Shown here: piece by piece, positions 31,926-44,351 of the stretch | Numbering within the stretch: position 1 is the first letter of the stretch | Layout: the number at the start of each line of letters is the position of its first letter | Assembly: GCF_963259705.1 (NCBI RefSeq) | Contig: NC_081846.1 | Span: 93,446,641 to 93,510,640, forward strand | From: Myotis daubentonii | Taxonomy: Eukaryota > Chordata > Mammalia > Chiroptera > Vespertilionidae | Direction: 5' to 3' | DNA: 64,000 nucleotides | Position numbers and translations under genes: made by a program | The notes under the pieces: generated by a model | The model's database searches: none | What the model saw: the letters and a program-made list of their open reading frames with translations, nothing else | What the model was told of the DNA's origin: nothing

Positions 31926-32210
31926 GAAGTCCCAGGCCTCCAGCGCAGGGAGCTGGGAACTTTGTGCCAGGCGCTCCCGGTGGGGCAATGGCAGAGGGGA
32001 GCTGGGACTCTGGCCACCACTGCCGCCGCCCCCCAGCTGGCTCCGGGCACTTGGTGCGCTGGCTACTGCTGCTGCATTGGCTGCTGGAAGCTCCGCTGCT
32101 GCTTGGGGTCCAGGTGCAGGAGGCTGGCCAGGGGCCTAGGCCAGGTCAGCAGCCCCTGCCGCGGCCTCAGCAGCAACAGAGAGGGCAGCAATATAATGGT
32201 GAGCAGGGCC
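31905..32210 (+). pseudogene. FZD1: captured Frizzled-1 N-terminal fragment
   Basis: In one plus frame the fragment reads EEEAPKKS and then SWELCA. After a frameshift it reads LLEAPLLLGV, then QEAGQGP, then PQQQQ and GQQYNGE. This order and spacing match the N-terminus of mammalian FZD1 (Wnt receptor): acidic start, signal-peptide core, Gly/Gln/Pro linker. The cysteine-rich Wnt-binding domain that should follow is absent; similarity ends near 32210, just before a GA repeat. The expected ATG is not preserved. FZD1 is a single-exon gene, so the fragment could derive from genomic DNA. Non-functional as a receptor. Identification is from memory of the family. Confidence 0.82.
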
Positions 32211-32244
32211 TGAGCCCCGCCCGCACACCCGGACACGGGGCCCT

Positions 32245-32289
<45 letters not shown>
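32245..32289 (+). repeat. (GA)n microsatellite
   Basis: About 22 GA units at the edge of the captured segment. Confidence 0.97.
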
Positions 32290-32292
<3 letters not shown>

Positions 32293-33490
32293 GAATTTGG
32301 CACCCCTCATCCCTCCCTGATCAACCACTGTGATTCAGGCCAGCGAGGGCTGCCTTTAGGCCGCAGCTCCAGGTCCTCATCCCCACCCCAGGCCCGAGAG
32401 CACAGTGCTGGGCAGAAGCACCCAGTGGTTCGGGAATGCAGCGCAGCAAGGGGCCAGCACGAGGTGGGGGCGGGGGCTGTGTTTACACCACGAAGTTCCC
32501 CACTTCTGCCCTGGCCCATATCCCTCCTCCTTCCCCTCAGAGGCCCAGCTCCTGCCTACATGCTTGCTGGGCAGGCCCAACTGCACCGGAGAGTGAGTTA
32601 TGGCAATCAGGATGGCCACTTCCTGGGATGGGATGGCCAGACCACGGGGATTCATGAGGGCAATGAGGCCCATGGGGCATGCACAGCCCTCCGGCAGTGG
32701 GTGTGGCTGGCCAAGCTGAGTCTGGCTACAGTGGGGCCAGTGGGAGCCCGAGGCCACCCCAACCTCCACAGGTCCTGGGCGGACGGTGGCTCATTGGAGT
32801 GTGGTATCTCCATGCATGGTGCCCAGGGGTGGCTGTGAGCTGCTGAAACCCCACCCCACGCTTCAGGGAGGGGGAGAAGGCTCATAGCCACCAGCACCCT
32901 ATGCTGCACCGCCTGGCCTGTGCCTCAGCCTGCCAGGTTGGCAGGGTCCAGAGAAGGTGAGCTGTTCCCTTCCCCCAGTGGTAGAACAGGGAGGAGAGCG
33001 CTGGGTGCAGGGAGGGGACCTCCGCTGGGATCCTGCTGGTGTGGGCCCAGGCAGGGGCCGGTGCAGAAGTACCAGGGCACAGTTGCTTCGGTGTCTCAGT
33101 GAAGTTTGCAACTGACCCAAGGAGGAAACCCGAGAGGGGAAAGGCCGGGAGGCATGAATTGCTAGCACTGTAGCCACTTGAAAACAGCTCCACTTGGAAT
33201 GTGAGGTGATTGTATGTTCAGCTGAGAAGTGAGGGGGCTGAACTCCACCGTCGCTGGGCTCCTGTCAGTCCGAGGCCCAAGCGTCCACCACGACAAGGAG
33301 AGAACAGAGCGAGGGGCCTGGAGGAAGGGAGGACAATTGAAGAAAACCATGTCTAGACTTTCCCCAGCCCTCTCCTTCTTTCTGCTGCCTACAAGAGGCC
33401 CAGGCCCGGCCACAGTTCTGTGTCCACCTTTTAGTCCCCTATTCTCCAACCACAGAGGAAAGAAATAAGGAAGGAGTCTGTGCTGCCTTC
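32290..33490. other. unidentified GC-rich cargo of the Helitron
   Basis: No homology to the other Helitron interiors in this window was seen. Open frames on both strands (e.g. plus 32425-32838 and minus 32377-32769) show no recognisable domain. It is likely further captured host DNA, perhaps from more than one locus. Confidence 0.5.
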
Positions 33491-33677
33491 AGAAAGTATC
33501 TATATACCTGATCAGCCCAGTTGCCTTCCACAGAGGGAGGCCAGACTTCGGCTTAGGCCCACTCCTCACAGGGACATCAGTAGGACTTCCTGTGAGGGCT
33601 CCCAGACTGTTAGAGGGGGCAGGCTGGGCTGAGGGATGCCCCCTGAGTGCACAAATTTTTGTGAACTGGGCCACTAG

Positions 33678-33681
33678 TATT

Positions 33682-33741
<60 letters not shown>
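33678..33741 (+). repeat. (TA)n(CA)n microsatellite
   Basis: It begins within a few bases of the Helitron 3' terminus and runs TATATA into a long CA tract. Confidence 0.96.
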
Positions 33742-33744
<3 letters not shown>

Positions 33745-33899
33745 CCATGGAGTTTATCTAAGCGCTAGATGAGTTTATATATAAACTGCTGTCAAAGATG
33801 TCTGGCCCGTAATATGCTCGATGTGAGTATCCACTCTCTCTTTCCTGGTAAAACAAGCCTGGCACCACAGGCTGGGCTGGAATCAATTCGTATACCTTA

Positions 33900-34125
33900 G
33901 GACTGTGGCTCTCAACTGGAAACAAATACAGCCATGGGCAATATTTGGCAATATCTTCACACATTTCTGATTATTAAAATTGGGAAGTGGGGTAGTACTA
34001 ATGGCAGCTAATAGGGATGTTAATAAACATCCTACACTGTTTAGCATCCTACATCCCAGCAAAGATCCCAGAACAAAGTGGTATCCAGTTCAAATGCCAA
34101 TAGTGCTGAGGTTGGAACCTTGTCT
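33900..34125 (+). repeat. MER5A-like ancient hAT MITE
   Basis: GTGGCTCTCAACTGGAAAC, ATATTTGGCAATATCTTCAC, AATAAACATCCTACACTGTT and AATAGTGCTGAGGTTGGAAC occur in MER5A order, with the expected end-to-end inverted similarity. Confidence 0.75.
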
Positions 34126-34757
34126 TTTGGAATGCCTAGGCGTGTTCCAGGTTTGCAGTGTGTAATGGTGCCTTTCTTTTATCCATCCTTCTCAATCTTT
34201 ACCATTCTGTCACCTTCCTCTCTTCACCAGTGTTTATTCATAATCAACATCTCCAGTTGATGCCCTGCCTTTCCCTGTTCCTTCAAGAATACACCAGCTA
34301 TGGGGCTCTTGGGAAGATTTTGAAATAACGGCTCATTGAGCAACTTTCTTTCATGACCCTATCTTAGAGCTCTCTTTCCAACTGGGAGGAGATGGATGAC
34401 AGGGAGCCAGCCTTGCTTGGAACTCAGAGTCATGGACTCTACAGTCATTTAAGAGTCATTTTTTCCATTTCTAAATTCACACCAGGGCATGCTCTGTGCT
34501 GTGATAGGTTCTTGGGCATTTGAATGGGATCTTTGAAAAGAGCAGAGTGCTTGGTAAACAGTGAAGAGGGGTGTACATTTATTTCTCTTAATTCCTTTAT
34601 GACGATCCCACAATGAGAAGTAGTTAGTGTCATGGGTGGGAGGAAGGAATAATGGACATGCAGAGGGCCTTTCACAAACTGTCTTTGAGCTCTAGCTGGA
34701 GCAGCTGCTGGAGCTACAGGTAGTTTATTGTTGTAGATACATAATTCATCTGAATTA
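34126..34757. other. intergenic, no gene recognised
   Basis: Unique DNA; no credible exon. Confidence 0.5.
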
Positions 34758-35990
34758 TCCTATCTAATAATAGAAAAACATGGTAATTAACCATAGCTTT
34801 GCTACCCTTCCCATTGGCTAATCAGGGTGCTAGGCAAATTAACTGCCAGCCAAGATGGCGGCCGGCAGCCAGGCAGCTGAAGCAAACAGGAGGCTTGCTT
34901 GCTCCAGTGATAGAGGAAGCCAAGGTTCCCCGCCTGCCGCTGCCGGCCTCTGAGCTGCACTCTAAGAAACAATGTTTCAATTGTAGAACCTAAACAATCC
35001 TCAGAAACCTGCTTTCAGCCGTCAGAGCTGGAGCAAGCAGGACCCCAACAGTGTTACAATTATAGAACCCCAAAAAACCCAGAGACCTGCTTTCAGCAGC
35101 CGAGGTCTCAGAGCTGGAGCCAAGCCTCAGAGCTAAGGCCGGCTTTCAGCTCCAGTGACAGACATAGAAGGTAAATAAATCCCAGAATAATAAAAAAAAA
35201 AGACAAAAAGGAGAGGTTGGGAGCTTCAGTCACCCGCCAGCCTGAAAATGGCCCTCAGCCCCTCACCCAGGCTGGTCAGGCACCCCAGTGAGGACCCCTA
35301 CCCTGAAGGGGGTGTGACCAGCTGCAAACAGCCATCATCCCCTCACCCAGCCTGGCCAGGCACCCAAGCAGGACCCCCACCCTGAAAGGGGTGTGACCAG
35401 CTGCAAACAGCCATCAGCTCCTCATCCAGGCTGGCCAGGCATCCAAGTGGGACCCTTAACCTGATCTGGGACACCCTTCAGGGCAAACCAGCCAGCCCCC
35501 ACCCGTGTACCAGGCCTCCATCCTATATAGTAAAAGGGTAATATGAAAACTGACCCTAACAGCAGAAGGACTGGGAATAACTCATCACTATGACACACAC
35601 TGACCACCAGGGTGCAGACTCTCAATACAGGAGTTGCCCTGTGGTGGTCAGGTCGCTCTCACATGGGAGGAGCACTGCTCAGCCACAAGCCAGGCTAATG
35701 GCTGCCAGTACAGCGGTGGTGGTGGGAGCCTCTCCTGCCTCCTCAGCAGTGCTAAGGATGTCTGACTGCAGCTTAGGCCTGCTCCCCACTGGCAAATGGA
35801 CATCCTCCAAGGGCTGCCGGGTTGCCAGAGGGATGTCTGATTGCCATCTTAGGCCCAATCCATTTGGGAGCGGGCTTTAGCCAGCAGGTGGTCATCCCCT
35901 GAGGGGTCCCAGACTGTGAGAGGGCACAGGCCAGGTTGAAGGACCCCCCTCCCCCCTAAGTGCACAAATTTTTGTGCACCGGGCCTCTTG
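34758..35990 (+). mobile_element. composite Helitron (two units end to end)
   Basis: Unit 1 starts TCCTATCTAATAATAG after A34757 and bears an exact YY1 motif CAAGATGGCGGC (34851-34862). It ends CACCAGGCCTCC-type at 35520 (here GTACCAGGCCTCCA). Unit 2 starts TCCTATATAGTAAAAGGG at 35521 and ends GGGCCTCTTG at 35990 (CTAG mutated to CTTG). A ~60-90-bp tandem array (35230-35450) lies near the end of unit 1. Confidence 0.92.
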
Positions 35991-37384
35991 TTATAATCAT
36001 TTTGATTACCTATAAACATTCCCTAAAGCATGAAGGTTTGGGGCTATTTTATGTTTCTAAATGAAAAGAGCAATAGTAAGCATTAGGGTGTTATTCAAAA
36101 TCTTCTCAGAAAATGTAGTAATTAGATGTGCATGTAGAGGGAGCTTTATTGGAATCAAATATGCCATTATTAATTCCTGAACTCAAATTATACCTTGCAC
36201 TTGTGTAAAATAGAGTATAGTATTAATCCTTATTTCGATGTTTGACTAACCAATTTTCCATATTCTCAAAGCTCTGTATCTATCTCTCCTCTCATATATA
36301 ATTATGGTTTTAGAATGAGAAATAAAAGCAGGAAGGAATTTTTCCTAAAAGTAACCTAGTATTTTATTTTCAGGATTATAGAATATGAATGAACATGCAA
36401 TATGTCTATAACCTTATGTTACCCACATTGTATTTAAAAAATGTGCATTTGGTAAAGACTCAGATAGGAACCATTAATCAAGGCAGTTTTTCAAAACCAT
36501 TGTGCAGAGTTCTTAAGACAGCAATACATACCTAAACATCCATTTAATAATTGAATTCAGACAGATTTGCAATCTTGGTCGTACATCACCAAACTCTTTA
36601 TTTAGCACCTATCAGAAAAAAACATCATGGGATGCTTTTGTGAAAGATGTTTTCAAGTTAGAAAAAAAAAAAAGAAACTCAGAAAGCAAATGGAGAGGAA
36701 GTACTTAGGCATAATTCTGAGTCTTTTGTTAAGTATGATGCATTAGTCTTATTTGAGAGCAGGAAGTAAGAGTGTCTTGAATTGTACAGGCAGTCAGACT
36801 ATGTTGAGATTTTGGTTCCTTCTCTTAATCTCTCTGTGATCTTGGATACTTTATTGAACCTCTGCTTTTAAAAGTTTCTTCACAGAGAGGGATGTGAAGT
36901 TGTAATTAGATGATGCTTGCAGACATCTTAGCAAGGTCACTGGGACGTAGTTGGGTGCTTAAGGAATTATACCAAAAGCTCCTCTGGTGAAGGTCATGTG
37001 TAATTTATGTGATATTTACAAACATGGCATTTTAAAATGTTGGTCTTTATGATCTCCTTTCTGGAAATCTTTGGAGTTGGAGAGTTGGAAATAAGTTGGA
37101 TATAGGGCCCCTTTCTAGTCACATCAGCCCCGGGAACATACTGCCGGGGACCCTAGGAAGTGAGAGCAGGTTTTATGCTTGTTACGAGCAGGAGGACTTG
37201 GATTGCCCCCAGCCATGGGAATGGCTCTCACAGGATGATGATTTGCTTACATGCATGACTGGCTCTTCTCTCTTCTTAGTTCCAGTTCAAAGATGAAGAA
37301 GGGAAATCAGATAGACATTCTTTGCTTCTTTGTTTACATTGCTCTTCAAATCCAATAAAAAGGCAAATATTTCCAAGTACTATG
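35991..37384. other. intergenic, no gene recognised
   Basis: Unique AT-rich sequence without identifiable repeats or exons. Confidence 0.5.
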
Positions 37385-37490
37385 TCATTAACCAGCTACA
37401 TGATTTTGAGCAAGTTACCTAGTCTTTCTAAGCCTCATCGCTTCATCTACAAAATGGTACTAACCAGGCTAATTCACTGCAGGCCTCTCC
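37385..37490 (-). repeat. MIR fragment
   Basis: AGCTACATGATTTTGAGCAAG and CATCGCTTCATCTACAAAATG are reverse-oriented MIR text. Confidence 0.7.
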
Positions 37491-38525
37491 ACAAACAAAC
37501 TGGATGGGAGGCAGGATGTCACGGAGCAGCTCAGCCACGCCCTCCACAGGGAGGTCACTGGTTGTGAGGGTGGAACCCTTATGATGGGGTTGGTGCCCTT
37601 TAAAAAGGGGCAGGAGAGAAATGACATCTATCATGTGAGGCCACAGTTAGAGTATCTGTCTGCAGACCAGGAAGAGGGGCTCACCAGGAACCACCTGAGC
37701 TGGCAACTTGAGCTCAGGTTTCCCAGCCCTCAGAGCTGTGAGAAATAGAAATTTAATGTTTACATCCCCCAGTCCATGGCAGATTGAGGCTATTTTAGGA
37801 AAAGCTTTGGAGTTACTAGTACACGGGTCAACTGGAAAAAAAATATAGATTTAAACCTAAATGCAATTTTGAACATTTATTGCTAACACAGCTACAATCT
37901 TGGAAAATTAAAAATATATATATATACAAGCAAACAATATCTCTCTCTGTCAGTTAAAAAACCCTTTGCCTGTTTGATCTTCAGGACACAAAATTTACTG
38001 CACAAAAATACTGGGGAAGCCGGGATGTTCTTAAGGAAGACATGCCTCCCCAAGCAGGAAGTAGACAGAGACATTTCTGGAACTCTGAGTCAATGAACTG
38101 CCCTCACCCCTGAAGTACTGGATTTCATAAATGGGCCAGTGCCTTCTGTGTGTCCTCCATTCTTTCATGCTCAGACTGCGAACTTTCATTGTCATTTTCC
38201 TGCCCTTGGCTCACCTTGCTTATCAGTGGGCATGGCCTGTGCTGGGCTCTTACTGGACCATGAAAGCCACATGAGGCTGACCTTGCCTCCTGGGGAAGGC
38301 AGTGTGCTCTATAGCAGCCAGCAGGGTGGACAATAAGGGATATAACATGTGATGCTGTTTCCTTTTTCTCCTGGTCATTTGAGAAAACATTTCCCAGGTC
38401 TTCCAGCAAACATATACTCGTTAAAGTTAGATGGAACTTTAGGATTGAAATTTGGCCTCAGGAGTGTGGGTAGAAGTGGCTGTCTGTTCAGGGCTGGCTT
38501 TAAGTCCCTCTCACGGGACCCTTCG
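37491..38525. other. intergenic, no gene recognised
   Basis: Unique sequence up to the L1 5' truncation point. The open frame at 38349-38858 begins here but its informative part is L1. Confidence 0.5.
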
Positions 38526-41495
38526 CAAATTGACAAACCTCTAGCCAGACTCACCAAGAAGCAAAGAGAGAGGACCCAAATAAACAAAATCAGAAAGGAT
38601 AGAGGTGAAATAACAACGGACCCCACAGAAATACAAATTATTGTTAAAAAATACTATGGACAGCTCTACTCCAACAAACTAGACAACCTGGAGGAAATGG
38701 ACAAATTCGTAGAAAAATACAACATTCCAAAACTCAATCAGGAAGAATCTAAAAATCTCAATTGTCCCATAACTATGGAGGAAACTGAAGCAGTCATCAA
38801 AAAGCTTCCAGCAAACAAAAGCCCAGGACCAGACGGCTTCACAGGGGAGTTTTACTAAACATTCAAGGAAGAACTAAAACCTATCCTCCTCAGACTACTA
38901 CAAAAAATTCCAGAGGAAGGAACACTTCCAAGCTCATTCCATGAAGCCAGCATCACCCTAATACCAAAACCAGGTAAAGACAACACAATGAAAGAGAATT
39001 ACAGGCCAATATCCCTCATGAACATAGATGCCAAAATCCTCAACAAAATCTTAGCAAATCGGATCCAGCAATACATCAGAAAGATCATACACCATGACCA
39101 AGTAGGATTTATCCCAGGGATGCAAGGATGGTACAATATCCACAAATCAATAAATGTGATACATCACATAAACAAATTGAAAGAAAAAAAACCACATGGT
39201 CATATCAATTGATGCAGAAAAAGCATTTGACAAAATTCAACACCCATTTTTGATAAAAACTCTCAGTAAGGTTGGAGTAGAAGGATCATAACTCAACATA
39301 ATAAAAGCCATATACAACAGGCCTACAGCCAGCATCATACTCAACGGACAAAAACTAACACCATTTCCCCTAAGAACAGGAACAAGACAGGGATGCCCCC
39401 TCTCAGCACTCCTGTTCAACATAGTACTGGAAGTGTTAGCCATTGCAATTAGGCAAGAAGAAGAAATAAAAGGCATCCAAATTGGAAAAGAGGAAGTAAA
39501 ACTGTCCTTATTTGCAGATGACATGATATTATACATACAAAACCCTAGAGACTCCATCAAAAATCTACTAGACTTAATACATGAATTTGGCAATGTAGCA
39601 GGATACAAAATTAACCCCAAGAAATCTGAGGCATTTCTATACACCAATAGTGAACTTTCAGAAAGAGAGATTATAAAAACAACCCCATTTACCATCGCAC
39701 CAAAAAAATTAAGCTACTTAAGAATAAACTTAACTAAAGAGGTGAAAGACCTCTACTCAGAAAACTACAGGACGTTGAAAAAAGATATAGAGGAAGACAT
39801 AAACAGATGGAAGAACATACCGTGTTCATGGATTGGTAGAATCAACATCATTAAAATGTCCATACTACCCAAAGCAATCTATAAATTCAACGCACTTCCC
39901 ATTAAAATACCAACAGCATACTTCAGAGATCTAGAACGAACTCTCCAAAAATTCATCTGGAATAAAAAAAGACCCCGAATAGCTGCAGCAATCCTGAAAA
40001 AGAACAAAGTAGGTGGGATCTCAATATCAGATATCAAGATGTATTACAAAGCCACTGTTCTCAAAACTGCCTGGTACTGGCACAAGAATAGGCATACAGA
40101 TCAATGGAATAGAATAGAGAACCCAGAAATCGGCCCGAACCAATATGCTCAATTAATATTTGACAAAGGAGGCAAGAACATACAATGGAGCCAAGATAGT
40201 CTCTTCAATAAATGGTGTTGGGAAAATTGGACAGATATATGCAAGAAAATGAAACTAGACCACCAACTTACACCATACACAAAAATAAACTCAAAATGGA
40301 TAAAGGACTTAAATGTACGACAGGAAACCATAAAAATTCTAGAAGAATCCAAAGGTAACAAAATCTCAGACATATGCCGAAGCAATTTCTTCACTGATAC
40401 AGCTCCTAGGGCACTTGAACCTAAAGAGAAAATGAACAAATGGGACTACATCAAAATAAAAAGCTTTTGCACATCAAAAGAAACCATCAACAAAACAACG
40501 AGAAAACCCACTGTGTGGGAAAACATATTTGCCAATGACATATTTGATAAGGGCCTAATCTCCAAAATTTATAGGGAACAAAAGGAAGATAAACAATCCA
40601 ATCAAAAAATGGGCAAAGGACCTAAATAGACACCTTTCAAAAGAGGACATTCAGAAAGCCAAGAGACATATGAAAACATGCTCAAAGTCACTAATCATCC
40701 GAGAGATGCAAATCAAAACAACAATGAGGTACCATCTCGCACCTGTCAGACTGGCTATCATCAACAAATCAACAAACGACAAGTGCTGGAGAGGATGTGG
40801 AGAAAAAGGAACACTTGTGCACTGCTGGTGGGAATGCAGACTGGTACAGCCACTATGGAAGACAGTATGGAGTTTCCTCACAAAACTGAAAATGGAACTC
40901 CCATTTGACCCTGTGATCCCACTTCTAGGAATATATCCCAAGAAACCAGAAACACCAATCAGAAAGGATATATGCACCCCTATGTTCATAGCAGCACAAT
41001 TCACCATAGCTAAGATCTGGAAACAGCCTAAGTGCCCATCAGTAGATGAATGGATTAGAAAACCGTGGTACATCTACACGATGGAATACTATTTTGCTGT
41101 AAAAAAGAAAGAACTCTTACCATTTGCAACAGCACGGATGGAAATGGAGAGCATTATGCTAAGTGAAATAAGCCAGTCAATGAAGGAAAAATATCACATG
41201 ATCTCACTCATTCATGGATAATAGAGACCATTATGAACTTTTGAACAATAATAGATACAGAGGCAGAGCTGCCTCAAACAGATTGTCAAACTGCAGCGGG
41301 AAGGCTGGGGAGGGTTGTGGGGCAGGAGGTAGGGGGGTAAGAGATCAACTAAAGGACTTGTATGCATGCATATAAGCATAACCAATGGACATAAGACACC
41401 GGGGGATAGGGGAGGCTAGGGGACTGTCTAGGGCGGGGGGGAAAAATGGACACATATGTAATACCCTTTGTAATACTTTAAGCAATAAAAAAAAA
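38526..41495 (+). mobile_element. 5'-truncated L1, best-preserved copy
   Basis: It covers ORF2 from the post-endonuclease region to the 3' UTR and ends in AATAAAAAAAAA. The frame is open in four pieces: 38526-38858, 38988-39212, 39433-40629 and 40670-41221. The third carries the catalytic [11 protein letters not shown] motif (FADD 39511-39522). The last carries the C-terminal [13 protein letters not shown] block (bases about 40833-40871). Each break is a stop or frameshift, so it is inactive, but divergence is much lower than in the other L1 copies. No clear target duplication was found. Confidence 0.93.
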
Positions 41496-41509
41496 GGCAA
41501 AGCAATCGA

Positions 41510-42010
41510 AAGTAATCAATTGAGAAATGTTAAGCAAGGGAGTGACATGATCTGATTTAGGATTAAAATGGTTTCTATATGAAAAATGGATTAAAGGGGG
41601 GCAAGTTTAGAAGCAGTGAGACCAGTTAGGAAGTAATTACAGTATTCGAGATGCTATTGAGATCACAGTAATTTAAACAGAGGCGTAGCAACAGAGATGG
41701 TAAGGCATGGGCAGATTCAGGATGTTTTAAAATTGGAAGTTGTGGATAAAGCAGCCAAAATGTGAGAGTAAAGGAGAAGGATCAATATAATTAAAGCTTG
41801 AGGATATCATTGGATAATGGTGACATTTTCTTAGATGGAAAAGAACAGAGAGAGGAATAAGTTTGGTAGTGAGTGAATCTTAAGTTCTATTTTAAGCCTA
41901 TTATGTGTGAGATGTCTATATGAAAGAGAATGGAATTCTGTGGGGAGCTAGGGCCTGCTGATATAAATATGGCAGTCATCAGCATCTAGAGGTTATTAAA
42001 AGTCATTGAA
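41510..42010 (+). repeat. probable ancient interspersed repeat, family not assigned
   Basis: GAGTGACATGATCTGATTTA, GAGACCAGTTAGGAAGTAAT and GTCATCAGCATCTAGAGGTT look like an old dispersed mammalian repeat. The region at 850-1470 may be another piece of the same family. Confidence 0.4.
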
Positions 42011-43836
42011 ACTGGATACGTTCACCGAGATGTGTACATTAAAAAAAAAAAAAGTAGTTGAAGTATCAGCCTGGAGACTTTCTAGCTTTTAAAGTGTGTT
42101 GATAAGGGAAAGTCAGAGACAATCCATGAAGAGTGTATAACAATTATAAGCATAAATGCACTTAACAAAAAGAACCTCAAAACGCTTGAAGCAAAATTTG
42201 ACAGAATTGAAAAGAGTAATAGACAATTGATCCATAATAGTTAAACACTTCAACTCTTCAAATGAAAATAATGGATAGAACAGTTGGAAAGAATATCAAG
42301 TAAATAGGGGACTTGAACAACACTGTAAACCAACTGGATAAGACTCATTTCTATAGCACTCTCCACCCAACAGTAGAAGAATGCACACTCCCTTTAAGTT
42401 CATTCCATTTTGGATAGATCGTGTCTTAGGCTATAAGAATACTCAATATACTTAGAAGTATTAACAGCATACAAAATATGTTCTCCAAACACCATGGAAT
42501 GTTATTATAAATCAAAAACTTGAGAAAATTTGGGAAATACACATTATGTGGAAATTAAATGCATTCTTAAATAACAAGCAAAACAATAGAAAAAAAACAC
42601 CACAAACTGGAAGATGATTTAAACAAAACTGACAAAACTTTAGGTAAACTGACAAAAACAAAAAACAACAACCCGAAATTACTAAAATCAAAATGAAAGA
42701 GTGGATATTATTACAGGCTTTATAGAAACAAAAAGATAAGGGAATACAATGAGTAATTCTATGTCCACAAATTAGAAAAAGTAGGTGAAATGGTAAATTT
42801 TTAAAAAGACTCAAACTATCAAGACTTATTTAAGAAGATATAGTACATCTGAATAGATACATAACAAGTGATTGAATTAGTAATGAATAAACTTTCCACA
42901 AAGAGAAATCCAGCACCAGAAGGCCCCTCATGAGTTCTATAAAATATTTTAAAAAGAATAAGCATGTATACTTCACACACTCTTCCAATAAATAAAGGGG
43001 GGGCAGACTTTCCAACTCATGTTCTAAGGCCATTATTACTCAGATATCAAAACAAACAAATACATCACAGGAAGTAAATACAACAGATTGTTATCCTGAG
43101 GAAAATATACCCTAAAAATCCTCAACAAAATAATATTCCGCATATTATGTAAAGGATAATTATTTGGAGATTTTTCCTGAGAATACAAGTTTGGCGTAAT
43201 CTGTAAAAATGCATCAATGAAATACACTGCGTTAAAAGAGTAAAGGACAAAAAACACTTCATCGTAATTGCTGTAGTAAAAGCATAATCTCCTTTCATTA
43301 TAAAAGCACTAAAAACTGCAGGAACAGGAGGAAGCTCTGACAATACACTAGAGCTTACCTGTGACACCCCCACAGCTAGCGCCTTGCTCATTAGTGAGAG
43401 ATTGTTCCTGCCCCATAAGACCAGGAACAAGTCAAGGCTGTTCACTCTTGCTACTTCCATTCAACAGTATAGTTGAGGCTCTACCTCAGCATTTAGTCAA
43501 GAAAAACAAATACAATAGTGTGGTGAAGGCTTGGGAGTGGCAGTGGAAGGGATCAATGTGGAAAAAAGGATGATATTTGTAATAGTTTTAACAATAAAGA
43601 TAAATTTTAAAAGTAAAAGTTCTCTAAATTGGAAAGCAATAAGTAAAACTATCTCTATTTGCAAATATGATCTTACACAGAGCAAATCCTAAGGAAACAA
43701 CAACAAAAGTCCCATTTGATCAAATAAATAATTTTAGTAGGTTGCAGAATAAAGAATAAAGAATAAAGAATACAAGTCAATTGTATTGGTACTTACTAGA
43801 AATAAATAAGATGGGAATGAACCAATTGCTCTTATA

Positions 43837-44039
43837 GCCCTAACCGGTTTGGCTGAGTGGATAGAGCGTCGGCCTGGGGACTGAAGGGTCCCAGGTTTGA
43901 TTCCGGTCAAGGGCATGTACCTTAGTTGCAGGGCACATACCCAGTGGGGAGTGTGCAGGAGGCAGCTGATCGATGTTTCTCTCTCATTGATGTTTCTAAC
44001 TCTCTATCCTCTCCATTGCTCTCTGTTAAAAATTAAAAA
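43837..44039 (+). mobile_element. Ves SINE
   Basis: GCCCTAACCGGTTTGGCTGA, then GATTCCGGTCAAGGGCATGT and GTGTGCAGGAGGCAGCTGAT give a complete SINE. Its tail runs into a TA microsatellite. Confidence 0.93.
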
Positions 44040-44061
44040 AGTATATATACATATATATATT

Positions 44062-44101
<40 letters not shown>
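44040..44101 (+). repeat. (TA)n microsatellite
   Basis: An AT dinucleotide run grown from the SINE tail. Confidence 0.96.
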
Positions 44102-44104
<3 letters not shown>

Positions 44105-44351
44105 GGCACAACTAACTGGTAATTATTAAAAAAAGAGTTCCTAAATAAATGGAAAAAGATCTTATGTTCATGGATTAAGATATTTAATAGAATTAATTGA
44201 ATAATCTCAAATTGACCTACAGATTCAATATGATCCTTGTCAGATCCTAGCAACGTATTTTTATTGAAATTGACAAATTGATGAAAAAATAATGTGAAAA
44301 TTTATAAGGAAGCCAGAAGAGCAAAAACAATTTTGTAAAAGAACATGTTGG

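Larger units (their letters stand above)
31201..33677 (+). mobile_element. large Helitron carrying captured host DNA
   Basis: The 5' end TCCTATCTAATAAAAGAG follows A31200 and the 3' end GAACTGGGCCACTAG precedes T33678. Between the Helitron 5' block (to about 31345) and 3' block (from about 33535) lie ~2.2 kb of GC-rich sequence unlike other Helitrons in the window. This includes a ~340-bp palindrome, an FZD1-like fragment and ~1.2 kb of unidentified DNA. The 5' block has an inverted CCAAT (31256), an octamer ATGCAAAT (31275-31282) and a YY1-like AAAGATGGCGGC (31317-31328). No Rep/helicase. Confidence 0.9.
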
